Shown: positions 1 to 8,026, counted from the stretch's first letter. The stretch is DNA of 32,044 bases from Actinospica durhamensis (GCF_018139695.1 NZ_JAGSOG010000084.1:1-32044), one strand, 5' to 3'. Notes: a model not told the origin generated them from the sequence alone. Made by a program: numbers and translations.

Positions 1-1
1 C

Positions 2-530
<529 letters not shown>

Positions 531-594
531 GACCTATTCCCTGGCCCGCTCCACGGCTGCGCCAAAAACGATGGAGCGGGCACGAAAATAGGTC
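531..594. repeat. Two-part inverted repeat (long imperfect hairpin)
   Basis: GACCTATT at 531-538 is complementary to AATAGGTC at 587-594, and GCCCGCTCCA at 544-553 to TGGAGCGGGC at 572-581. The two stems are separated on each side by exactly five unpaired bases, giving an 8-bp stem, a 5x5 internal loop, a 10-bp stem and an 18-nt loop. Its right arm shares GGTC (591-594) with the left arm of the next hairpin, so the two structures cannot form at once. Confidence 0.7.
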
Positions 595-626
595 AAGTAG
601 TTGATATAGGTATCAACTACTTGACC
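591..626 (-). terminator. Perfect 16-bp hairpin, probable terminator downstream of tRNA-Val
   Basis: GGTCAAGTAGTTGATA (591-606) is the exact reverse complement of TATCAACTACTTGACC (611-626), with a 4-nt loop. Read on the minus strand it lies about 20 nt beyond the CCA end of the tRNA-Val fragment and is followed by TATTTT, as expected for the native rho-independent terminator of the tRNA gene. Its low GC content is out of keeping with the surroundings. It might instead be a recombinase or regulator binding site. Confidence 0.6.
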
Positions 627-645
627 TTTTGACGTGCACGAATGC

Positions 646-697
646 TGGTGGGCGATACTGGGATCGAACCAGTGACCTCTTCCGTGTGAAAGAAGCG
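646..697 (-). tRNA. 3' fragment of tRNA-Val(CAC); att site of an integrated element
   Basis: On the minus strand this reads as the 3' part of a tRNA: anticodon stem-loop (stem CTTCT/GGAAG, loop TTCACAC with anticodon CAC at 686-688), variable loop, T-arm CTGGTTCGATCCCAG (658-672), acceptor 3' strand ATCGCCC, discriminator A and an encoded CCA (646-648). The expected 5' acceptor strand GGGCGAT and a D-arm are absent upstream (698-740), so the gene is incomplete. A 3'-only tRNA copy facing an integrase gene is the standard signature of attL/attR for tyrosine-integrase elements that target tRNA 3' ends. The orientation implies that the element lies at higher coordinates and the chromosome at lower ones. 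Confidence 0.85.
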
Positions 698-703
698 TTC
701 ACC

Positions 704-1712
704 TTATATCAACATTGTGGCTGTCACCTGCATGGATCCTGCTCCCATTATAGCGTCCACGGCGAGTTGTCGCGTTCGACGCTGTAGGGCGTTGATCTGA
801 TGGTGTGCCAGGTCCCATCGCGGGTCGTCTGTGCTCCCACGTTCGCGCGGCGCTGATGGCCGGGCCTCGGGCGTGGCGGCGGCCACGAGGTGTCGCCGGC
901 GAGTTCGGCGCGGATGTCTCAAAGGACCGGGCTGCCGGTCGCTGACCAGGACGGGAGTCAGCTGTTCGCCGGGGGCCGGCTGCGGATATCTTTCCGGCGC
1001 GGTGAGGTTGATGACGTGCTGACGCGGATCGTCGCGGCGTTGGCGCCGCAAGAAACGGCGGGGGTCGTGGCCGGGGGCATAGGTATGCGCGTGTCGGACG
1101 ACCGTGTTGCGACTGCTCCCAGAATGTGGGGGCGGCCGAACTCTTCCTCGGGCACGGAAGGTGTCGTGGATGCGTTTTGCCCAGGTTGGCGCGGGTGGGA
1201 CGTACGTGCGGAGAAGGCGGACGACGTATCTTGCTCCCAAGGCCCTGCGATCATTTCGGGTACTGCAGCGGTGCGTAAGAGTTCACGGGTGCTGCCCCCG
1301 AGATAGGGGAGATGGAATCGCCCCAGGTCATCGGCATGAGCAGCCGATTTCGGTGAGATGCTGTGAGCGCGGTTGTGGCTGTCGGGTGTTGGCTTGTAGG
1401 CGCCGGGTGACTGAGAAGTCGGCGTGTTCGACCCCATCGGGTGGTTCCGCTGTGGCCGTGCGGCTCGGCGGTCCCTGGCGTGAGCGAGCCCGGGGCCGGT
1501 GCCGATTGGCCTGTAGTGCACGGGTGAGTCTTTTATCAGGGCTTATTCACCGTTCAGGGTTGTGTTCATGCGGCTGCCGGCTGTCCGGGCGAGTTGCGCG
1601 CCTGGCGCGGGGGCAGATGCCTGCTCGCCGGCCCGGATGGGCGGCTGACTGCTGGAGGGCCGTGACTGCGGCTCGGCGCGGTTGTGGCGGTTGTTGCGTG
1701 TGGAGGTGTGTG
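704..1712. other. About 1 kb without a recognisable gene
   Basis: Several overlapping open frames exist on both strands, but none contains a motif or codon pattern I can assign; no excisionase-like helix-turn-helix or replication protein is recognisable. It lies between the att site and the integrase and may hold degraded element genes and integrase arm sites. Confidence 0.4.
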
Positions 1713-2969
1713 GTGGCGTGGGTGGAGCGGCATGGGGCGGTATTCCGGGTGCGGATCCGGACGTCCGAGGGGCGGACGGTGTCGATCGCGAAGTGCGGGA
1801 CGTGGGAGGAGGCGTGCGAGGTCGTGTTGGCGGTGCCGGGGGTGCCGGTCGATGCGGCGGCCAGGCGGGCGCGGCGTGAGCTGGTGCGTTCGCTGGCGGT
1901 GTGGCAGGGCGCGGTTCGTCCCCGGCCGGGCTCGGATCCGAGTGTGGAGGGGTGGGTGGTGGCGTGGCGGGCCGGGCTGTGCGTGCGGCCCTCGACCGCG
2001 GCGAAGTACGACTCGCATGTGCGGCTTCACATCCTGCCGCGGTTCGGGCGGGTACGGCTCTCGCAGCTGAGCAGGGTGGAGATCAAGTCGTGGGCGGGTG
2101 TGCTGGCCGAGTCGATGCACGGCTCGTCGGTGTGCTCGATTCTCGCTTTGTTCTCCGGGATTCTTGCCGAGGCGGTGCGCGAGGGGCTGATGCCGTTCAA
2201 TCCGGCGCTGCGGCTGCGCGCGGCCTCAGACCGCCCGGACGAGCGCGCTGTGGCCGAGCCCTGGCAACTGCGCATGCTGGCCGAGCGGATGCGGGGCGCC
2301 GCGGGGCTGATGACGGTGACCGCGGCGTACACGGGGATGAGGTGGGGCGAACTGGCCGGACTGCACCGCGGCAGCCTTGTGCTGGCCTCTCGTCGCGGGC
2401 GACAGCCGCACGGGGTCGCGCCGTTCATCAGGGTCGATCCACTCTGCGGGGCGCTGCACGAGGTCGCCGGCCGGCTGGAACTGGGGCCGCCGAAGACCGG
2501 CGCGGGCGCACGCCTGGTGCACCTTCCGCCGTTCCTTGCCGAGATGCTCGCGGCCCACCTCGATCAGCACCCTTACCCGTATGTGTTCACGGGCAGGCGC
2601 GGAGGCTGGTGGCACCGGAGCGCGTTTCGCAGACAGGTGTGGCTGCCCGCGCTCGCCGGCGACCCGGAGCAGCAGGATGCGGCCCGACGCCAGACGCTGC
2701 TCGCGTCGATGACTTTCCACGGGCTCAGGCACTCCCACAAGACGTGGATGGCCGAACTGCACACGTCCGCCTCGCTCCAGGACTACCGGCTGGGCCACCT
2801 CCCGCGCGGAGTCCAAGGGCGCTACGAGCACCACACCCCAGGCATGATCCTCCGGCTCACAGACGACCTCGAACATCTATGGCACGCCTCCGCCCCATTC
2901 CCGGAGCCGGCCACCGCCAACCCGCCCGAGCGGGTTCCGGGCGGAGCCATGCGGCAGATCACTAATTAG
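1713..2969 (+). CDS. Tyrosine-type site-specific integrase (phage/ICE type)
   Basis: Catalyses integration and excision of the element at its tRNA att site. The 418-residue protein has an N-terminal arm-binding region (about 1-65), a core-binding SAM-like domain (about 75-170) and a C-terminal catalytic domain. Visible catalytic residues are R210 in TGMRWGEL, K261 in GPPKTGAGARLVHLP, H336 and R339 in FHGLRHSHKTW, H362 in LGHLP and the nucleophile Y371 in GRYEHHT. The set is complete, so the enzyme looks active. The frame is open far upstream (from 1104), but protein-like sequence begins only here. GTG at 1713 has GGAGG at 1702-1706; GTG at 1710 is too close to it. The gene points away from the tRNA-Val fragment about 1 kb upstream. 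No excisionase or transfer gene is recognisable nearby. Confidence 0.88.
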   Translation: MAWVERHGAVFRVRIRTSEGRTVSIAKCGTWEEACEVVLAVPGVPVDAAARRARRELVRSLAVWQGAVRPRPGSDPSVEGWVVAWRAGLCVRPSTAAKYDSHVRLHILPRFGRVRLSQLSRVEIKSWAGVLAESMHGSSVCSILALFSGILAEAVREGLMPFNPALRLRAASDRPDERAVAEPWQLRMLAERMRGAAGLMTVTAAYTGMRWGELAGLHRGSLVLASRRGRQPHGVAPFIRVDPLCGALHEVAGRLELGPPKTGAGARLVHLPPFLAEMLAAHLDQHPYPYVFTGRRGGWWHRSAFRRQVWLPALAGDPEQQDAARRQTLLASMTFHGLRHSHKTWMAELHTSASLQDYRLGHLPRGVQGRYEHHTPGMILRLTDDLEHLWHASAPFPEPATANPPERVPGGAMRQITN

Positions 2970-2978
2970 AACTGACGG

Positions 2979-3004
2979 TTCGTCGGAAGAAATCAAACGA
3001 CGAA
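2979..3004. terminator. Short hairpin after the integrase
   Basis: TTCGTCG (2979-2985) pairs with CGACGAA (2998-3004) over a 12-nt loop, ten bases after the integrase stop. There is no clear T-run, so it is only a weak terminator candidate. Confidence 0.3.
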
Positions 3005-3034
3005 ATCGAGCCACGGGCTGCTGGGAGGCTGGCG

Positions 3035-3989
3035 ATGCAGATGGTGCACGTGCGGGCCGTCAGCCCGTCCGCGCTGATCGACCAGGTCGATCAGGTGCTC
3101 TCCGGCAATCCGTGCGTCTTCGCCCTCGACGTCGCACGTGGCGCGGCGCGCAGCCCGGACGGCGAGCGTCGAGTGCGATGTGCTGACCAGCGCGGTGAAC
3201 GAGGTGCTCGGCTCGCTGCGGGCCATGGGGCTCGAGGAGCGCGGGTCGATCACGGTGAAGTTCATCGAGCTCGCCGCCTGCCGGCTGGCCTCGGATACTG
3301 AGACGGCGCGGCTCGGCAAGCTCGCGTCGGCTCCGTGGTGGGTCGACCTCGATGCACGGATCGAGGCCGAGGCGAGCTTCGTCCCCAGCCTCTTCCTGCT
3401 CCTCGTGATCGCCGGGCTGATCGCCGCCATCGGCATCGTCAGCAACTCGCAGATCTGATCGTCGCCGCGATGGTCGTCGGCCCGGAGTACGGGGCGATTA
3501 CCAGCGTCGCCCAGGGCCTCGACCAGCGCGTCTGGCGGCGGGTAGCCGAGGGCTCGCCGCCCTGTTCTTCGGCTTACTTGCGGCCATCGTCGCAGCGTTC
3601 CTCTTCAGTCTCCGGGTGCGCGGCTTGGATCAGCAGTCGAAGGCGTTCACGCTCTCCGGCCGGTCTCGGACTTGATCAACACGCCGAACTTCCTGTCCTT
3701 CTTGGTGGCGCTGCTGGCCGGGATCGTCGGCATCGTCTCGTTGGCCGAGTTGCGCACGAGCGCGCTGTTGGGCGTGTTCATCTCCGTCACCACGATTCCG
3801 GCTGCTGCGGACGTGGGCGTCTCCCTCGCGTTCGAAAGCTGGTCGGAAGCCTGCGGCTCGGTGCTGCAGCTGCTGCTCAACGTCGTCGTGCTGATCCTGG
3901 CCGGCGCGATCGCGCTGCGTGTACAGCGGTGGGCATGGCGTCGCACGCCCGGCGCGCCGGGCGTGCGACGGCTGCCTGAAGAGCGATGA
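3035..3989 (+). pseudogene. DUF389 membrane protein, broken by several frameshifts
   Basis: The DUF389 family (about 300-330 residues, multi-pass membrane proteins of unknown role) is recognisable in pieces that must be read in successive frames. They are: MQMVHVRAVSPSALIDQVDQ to about 3160; VECDVLTSAVNEVLGSL and a first membrane helix to about 3455; IVAAMVVGPEYGAITSVAQG, the family's hallmark loop, to about 3548; a helix GLAALFFGLLAAIVAAFLF to about 3655; then NTPNFLSFLVALLAGIVG onward to the stop at 3987. At least four indels are needed, while total length (955 bp) fits a full gene. The start has GGGAGG about six bases upstream. Four changes in one gene argue for decay rather than sequencing error. 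Confidence 0.8.
3939..3970. repeat. Perfect 32-bp palindrome
   Basis: Bases 3939-3954 are the exact reverse complement of 3955-3970, with no spacer. It lies in the last codons of the DUF389 relic, encoding RRTPGAPGVRR. It could act as a terminator without a T-run or be a protein-binding site. Confidence 0.75.
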
Positions 3990-3991
3990 TT

Positions 3992-4017
3992 CGTCGCCTT
4001 TGCGACATATGGCGACG
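3992..4017. promoter_or_regulatory. Inverted repeat in the gluconokinase leader
   Basis: CGTCGCC (3992-3998) and GGCGACG (4011-4017) flank a 12-nt spacer just before the gluconokinase start. It may be an operator or the hairpin of a terminator for the upstream gene; the sequence does not decide. Confidence 0.35.
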
Positions 4018-4038
4018 CGGAGAGTACGCTAACGATGT

Positions 4039-4623
4039 ATGGGGAGTTCTTTGGATGCTTGGGTTTCGCGGGATGACTGGGCCTCTACCTGGCCGCGCGC
4101 CGATACGAGGGTCGCGAAGCCTCCGGAGCTGATCTTTTGCGGCGTGTCCGGTTGCGGAAAGAGCACCATCGGCCGACGCGTGGCGCGCGAGCTGCGCACT
4201 CCGTTCGTCGAGGGCGACGACCTGCACGTATCGGGGAACATCGCCAATATGGAGGCCGGTCGGCCGTTGAGCGACAACGACCGGTTGCCCTGGTTGACCG
4301 CGCTGTCCGCGCGGCTTGGCGCGATGGCGGTGGAAACCGGCGGGGTGATGGCCTGCTCGGCGCTCAAGCGGGTGTATCGCACGGCGCTGGCCTCAGCGTC
4401 GGCGGACGTGTACTTCGTCCTGTTGGCCATCGAGAAGGAAGCGGCCTTGGAACGCGTCTCGCACCGTGCCGACCACTTCATGCCGTCCGAACTGGTCGAC
4501 TCGCAGTTCGACCAATTCGAGCCGCTTGCCCCGGAGGAACCGGGCATCGTCCTCGACGCGCTCGCCGACCCCGACGAGAACGTCAAGCGGACACTCGACT
4601 TCATCATCCAGCTCCGCGCGTAG
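4039..4623 (+). CDS. gntK: Gluconokinase
   Basis: Phosphorylates D-gluconate with ATP to 6-phosphogluconate, feeding the pentose phosphate pathway in the cytoplasm. The 194-residue protein has the Walker A loop GVSGCGKST (residues 35-43), the substrate-binding EGDDLHVSGNIANMEAGRPL block, DRLPWL, ALKRVYR, and the C-terminal FMPSELVDSQFDQFEPL typical of the short GntK family (usually 160-180 residues). The chosen ATG gives an N-terminal extension of about 27 residues before the first strand; GGAGAG lies about 15 bases upstream, so a later start is possible. It is intact between two broken genes and converges with a truncated D-2-hydroxyacid dehydrogenase, which may once have served ketogluconate reduction. 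Confidence 0.93.
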   Translation: MGSSLDAWVSRDDWASTWPRADTRVAKPPELIFCGVSGCGKSTIGRRVARELRTPFVEGDDLHVSGNIANMEAGRPLSDNDRLPWLTALSARLGAMAVETGGVMACSALKRVYRTALASASADVYFVLLAIEKEAALERVSHRADHFMPSELVDSQFDQFEPLAPEEPGIVLDALADPDENVKRTLDFIIQLRA

Positions 4624-4642
4624 CGAGCTCTTGGCCCGGAGG

Positions 4643-5128
4643 TCATGGAGATGATCGGCGACGCACGAGCGGGTCGACTCTGTTGACGACGTGCTCCAGC
4701 GGTTCCTCGCGCACGACGCGTTCAGCCGCCGCGCGGATGCCGGCCAGCAGCCGGTCCCGGCTCTGCCGGGTCGTGCCGGCTGCATGCGGGTGAAGCAGGA
4801 TCCGCCGGTCGCGAAGCAGGGGACTGTCCGCGGGCAAGGGCTCGGTCTGGAAGACGTCGAACGCCGCCGCCAGCCTGCCGCCGCGCACCATCCGGGCGAC
4901 CGCCTCCTCGTCGACGATGCCGCCCCGGCCGACGTTGACCAGGACCGCATCCTGAGGCAGGCGCCCGAGCAGATCGCCGGAGAACAGTCCACGGGTGTCG
5001 TCGACCAGCGGGATCGCCACGACGAGTACGTCGCTGCGGGCGACCAGGTCGGGCAGTTCGAGCCAGGGCCGGGGACCAGGGCGATGGTCGCGGAGCGCCG
5101 GAGCAGCCAGGCCGCAGTCGGAGCCCAC
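4643..5128 (-). pseudogene. D-isomer-specific 2-hydroxyacid dehydrogenase, C-terminal fragment
   Basis: These enzymes reduce 2-keto acids with NAD(P)H. The fragment retains the second half of the nucleotide-binding domain: ARSDVLVVAIPLVDDTRGLF, the NVGRGGIVDEEAV block with the substrate-binding Arg, AAAFDVFQTEPLP with the catalytic Glu, and LLHPHAAGTT with the catalytic His. The N-terminal catalytic domain (about 150 residues in the family) and the GxGxxG dinucleotide loop are missing: upstream of about 5090 the translation no longer resembles the family, and the DNA turns AT-richer. About 160 of an expected 310-330 residues remain, so it is almost certainly non-functional. It converges with gntK, 19 bases apart. 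Confidence 0.75.
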
Positions 5129-5129
5129 G

Positions 5130-5420
5130 CTCTCATGTAAATAGGTGGCGAAGGACTGAAACCACGCATGTCAGCCGCGAATCATGGTTGGCCAACGTTA
5201 TGCATGATAAGGGTAGCGGCAGTCGAACCCGCAGGTCAGCGCCATGTGGCTTGTGCGAGCTTGAGCGGCACGGCGCAGTGCACGCTCGATGGCGACCCAG
5301 GCAAACGGACGGAATCGGACAGCAATTTCATGGGTGAAACAGGAACATGCAGGCCACAGGCATGGTGCGGAACGTAGTCGATTGGTCGCACACTATCACG
5401 CATAATCTCTCCTGTAGCTC
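5130..5420. other. Gene-free stretch
   Basis: No gene recognised. Composition is more AT-rich than the genes around it. It contains a 10-bp palindrome GTTGGCCAAC at 5187-5196. It probably marks the breakpoint that removed the N-terminus of the adjacent dehydrogenase. Confidence 0.35.
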
Positions 5421-5466
5421 GTGGGAGCCAGTGGCCTACGAGTATTCATAGGCCACTGGCTCCCAC
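5421..5466. repeat. Perfect 18-bp inverted repeat
   Basis: GTGGGAGCCAGTGGCCTA (5421-5438) is exactly complementary to TAGGCCACTGGCTCCCAC (5449-5466) around a 10-nt loop. There is no T-run on either side. It may be a bidirectional terminator of the kind common in Streptomyces or a remnant of a mobile-element end. Confidence 0.7.
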
Positions 5467-5822
5467 CCAGCAGGATGCTTTGATTCTGTGCGGATCACTG
5501 CCGTCCGCTACCGGTTTTCGCGCGGCATCTTCACCAGATTTTCCACATCTTAGAGATCTGATATACTGCGCCCCGGCGAGGGCGCTATCTGGGGCGCTGT
5601 ATCAAGATCAGCACTCGGAACTGAAGCAAGACGTCCGCAGGGGTGCGGGTGATGCCCCATTCGCCGGGCGCAGACTGAGGCTGGCTGTGGCCGCGCCCGC
5701 CGTTGGGCGGCCGCATCGTCGATCTGCCCCGTTTCTCGTCCCGCTGCTGGCCCGGGCGAGAGGAGCTCCTTGTCTGCAGCGATCGCGCAGCGTAGCAGTC
5801 ACCTTTTCGCCGACATGCCCAC
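5467..5822. other. Gene-free stretch upstream of hsp20
   Basis: No convincing gene, and in particular no RheA repressor gene, which in Streptomyces is divergent from hsp18. An imperfect hairpin is visible at about 5556-5609, with CGCCCC (5569-5574) pairing with GGGGCG (5591-5596) and flanking GATC tetramers. Confidence 0.4.
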
Positions 5823-5850
5823 TTGTCATCGTTTCGATGACACGTTAAAT
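5823..5850 (+). promoter_or_regulatory. hsp20 promoter with RheA-type operator
   Basis: A -35 box TTGTCA (5823-5828) and a -10 box TTAAAT (5845-5850) are 16 bp apart. The interval carries the perfect inverted repeat TGTCATC-N5-GATGACA (5824-5842; eight-base arms around TTT). As I recall, this is the operator form described for the RheA thermosensor repressor of hsp18 in Streptomyces albus. An operator lying across the -35 and spacer would block polymerase directly at normal temperature. Confidence 0.75.
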
Positions 5851-5898
5851 CGAAGGCGTGAGCGCATCGGCACTGTCGATGACCTGGAGGCGAGTGTC

Positions 5899-6327
5899 AT
5901 GTTGATGCGCACTGATCCGTTCCGTGAGCTCGAACGGGTGGCCTCGCAGTTGCTGGGTACGGGCACCGGTAACCCGCGCATCCGAACCCGATTCCCATGG
6001 ACGCTTTCCGCGAGGGCGATCAGTTCGTGGCCTGTTTCGATCTGCCCGGCATCTCGCTGGAGGCGATCGATCTGGGCATCGAGCGCAACGTGCTGACGGT
6101 CAAGGCCGAGTGGCGCCCGGTGCAAGTCGGCAAGGATGTCGAGATGCAGGTGGGCGAGCGGCCCGTCGGCGTGTTCTCCCGCCAGCTATTCCTGAGTGAG
6201 ACGTTGGATGCCGAGCGCATCGCTGCGGACTACCGCGGCGGGGTGCTGACCTTGCGGATCCCGATCGCGCTCGGCGCGAAACCCCGCAAGATTGCGATCA
6301 CCAGCGCGGACGAGCCCCATCAGTTGA
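5899..6327 (+). pseudogene. Small heat-shock protein Hsp20/Hsp18, frameshifted
   Basis: Alpha-crystallin-type chaperone that binds unfolding proteins under heat stress. The start ATG at 5899 has GGAGG nine bases upstream and opens with MLMRTDPFRELERVASQLLG, the usual Hsp18 N-terminus. The alpha-crystallin domain (DAFREGDQFVACFDLPG, NVLTVKAEWRP, ERPVGVFSRQLFL, GVLTLRIPIALGAKPRKIAI) lies in a different frame from about 5985. The switch occurs at about 5965-5990. In the second frame no stop follows the domain; translation would run on antisense through the next gene to 7997. A TGA at 6325-6327 in the first frame would give a 142-codon product, the normal Hsp18 size, so two compensating indels or a lost stop are implied. 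ATG at 5997 could still yield an N-truncated domain. Confidence 0.78.
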
Positions 6328-6380
6328 CCGGGTGGCCCATTATCCAGGTGTCGAGATACACGGGGGAGCCCCACCTGCTC

Positions 6381-7826
6381 CTACGGCAGCCTCGCCGTCT
6401 TTTCCTGGGAGACGTCCAGCTCACTCCACACCTGCGGAAATCCGCCGAGGTCGAGCTGTCGGCAGATATTCTGCGCGGCCATGCCGATAGCCTCGGTCAC
6501 GGTCGGGAAGGCATAGGAAAGGCCTGCGATCTGTTCGATGGTCATCCCGGCGGCCATCATCGCTGCGGCGACCTGCACGATTTCGGCAGAATACTCGCCG
6601 AGCACGTGCGCGCCGACCACGGAGCGGTGGGAACGGTCGACCAGGAGCTTGCAGAATCCGTCCGGGCGCCCGTCGACAACCGGGCGCACCAGGTCGTCGT
6701 AGCGCGCGACCGCGGACACCACCTCGCCGTTCAACGCGGCCGCAGGCTCGGTAAGGCCGACCTGACCGTACTCGGGGTCGGTGAAACTGCCGGTGGGGAT
6801 GATTTCGTAATCGGCGCGCTGAACCGGGCCGAGTACTGCGTTGCGCCCGGCGATCCGTCCCTCGCTGCGCGCGGTCTGCACCAGCTTGTAGTGCCCTGTG
6901 ACGTCTCCCGCGGCGAAGATGTGCTCGACGTTCGTGCGCAGATACTCGTCGACCACCAGCCCGCCGCGTCCGGCGGCGACCCCGGCCCGTTCCAGACCGA
7001 GCGTCTCGATGTTCGCCGGCCAGCCGATCGCCGCGAAGACCGCATCGCCGATGACTCTGTCCGATCCGTTCGGGCCGCGGTAGGTGACGGTGATCCGGCT
7101 TGCGTGCTTCTCAAGGCGCTCGACAAGTGTGCCGGTGTGTATTGTCAGACCCCGTGCTTCGAACGCCGAGCGCATACCGGCGGACACGTCCGGGTCGGCG
7201 CTCGCGAGCAGCGCGGGCGTGGCCTCGAACACGGTCACCCGGATCCCGAAGTCGCCCAGGATCGAGGCGATCTGGCAGCCGGTGTCCGCTCCGCCGATGA
7301 TCACGGCGTGCTCGGGCAGGGCTTTGAGTGTGAGCAGGTCGTCGTAGGTCGAGGCGAGTTCACCGCCGGGAACCGGCAGCGCGGCGGCGCGCCCTCCGAC
7401 CGCGATGATCACCCGGTCCGCGGTCCAGACATGTCCGTCATCGGCTTGGATCGCATGATCGTCGGCGAAGCGCACAACTCCGGTTCCTTCGACCAGATCG
7501 ATGCCGCTGGCGCGAAGATGCTCGGCGAGGTGCTTGCGTTCGTGTGCGTACCGGGCGACGCGGGCGGCGTTGCCCTGCAACGCCGCGAGATTTGGCACCG
7601 GCGGCGCACCCTCGAGCCCGAACCGCGTCCAGGAACCCCAGTCGCGGGCCAGGCGGGCCGCACGTGCGAGGGTGCGCACGGGCGCCGGGCCGCGGTTCAG
7701 ACTCGTCCCACCGACCTGATCGGCCTCCAGCAGCGTGACCTGCGCGCCGAGCTCGCATGCGTGAAGGGCGGCCGACATGCCCGCCGGACCGCCTCCCACC
7801 ACCAGCACCTTCATCGGGTCTCGCAT
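6381..7826 (-). CDS. FAD/NAD(P)-dependent oxidoreductase, disulfide-reductase fold without redox cysteines
   Basis: A flavoprotein of the class I pyridine nucleotide-disulfide oxidoreductase family (dihydrolipoamide dehydrogenase, mercuric reductase, soluble transhydrogenase), 481 residues. Visible are the FAD-binding VLVVGGGPAGMSAALHA, the NAD(P)-binding VIIGGADTGCQIASILGDFG, the FAD-contacting FAAGDVTG and the dimerisation domain ending AFPTVTEAIGMAAQ. The usual GGTCxxxGCxPsK active site reads GGTSLNRGPAPVRT, so both redox cysteines are replaced, and the C-terminal catalytic His is Phe. It therefore cannot be a disulfide or mercuric reductase; an NAD(P)H-quinone or transhydrogenase-like role is possible. 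The start MRDPMKVL is chosen because it directly precedes the first strand; upstream ATG (7871) and downstream ATG (7814) are alternatives. Confidence 0.85.
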   Translation of the reverse strand: MRDPMKVLVVGGGPAGMSAALHACELGAQVTLLEADQVGGTSLNRGPAPVRTLARAARLARDWGSWTRFGLEGAPPVPNLAALQGNAARVARYAHERKHLAEHLRASGIDLVEGTGVVRFADDHAIQADDGHVWTADRVIIAVGGRAAALPVPGGELASTYDDLLTLKALPEHAVIIGGADTGCQIASILGDFGIRVTVFEATPALLASADPDVSAGMRSAFEARGLTIHTGTLVERLEKHASRITVTYRGPNGSDRVIGDAVFAAIGWPANIETLGLERAGVAAGRGGLVVDEYLRTNVEHIFAAGDVTGHYKLVQTARSEGRIAGRNAVLGPVQRADYEIIPTGSFTDPEYGQVGLTEPAAALNGEVVSAVARYDDLVRPVVDGRPDGFCKLLVDRSHRSVVGAHVLGEYSAEIVQVAAAMMAAGMTIEQIAGLSYAFPTVTEAIGMAAQNICRQLDLGGFPQVWSELDVSQEKTARLP

Positions 7827-8026
7827 TCGTCGTCGGTACCGCTCCGCGCGGGCTGCGCGGCAGCGGGGCACTCCTCATCCCCGCCGACGGGGCTACAACC
7901 AAGTCAACCGGTGTGGTGCGCGGTAGGAGAGATCGACTGCTCCGAATGCCGGAACGCCGCTCACCCCGCCGCGTGGGAGCGCTGTGGGTGCAGATAATGC
8001 GTCCGTGCTGGTTAGGCGGCATAGTC

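Noticed and set aside
1104-1712. Upstream extension of the integrase frame to an ATG at 1104
   Set aside because: The extra 203 codons are Arg/Cys-rich with no domain pattern, and GGAGG sits correctly before GTG 1713.
5207-5240. T-arm-like sequence (GGGTTCGA type) on the minus strand
   Set aside because: The stem does not close and there is no acceptor, anticodon arm or CCA.
6330-7997. Continuation of the Hsp20 frame as a 666-residue protein
   Set aside because: After the alpha-crystallin domain it is the antisense of the flavoprotein gene; long antisense frames are common at this GC content.
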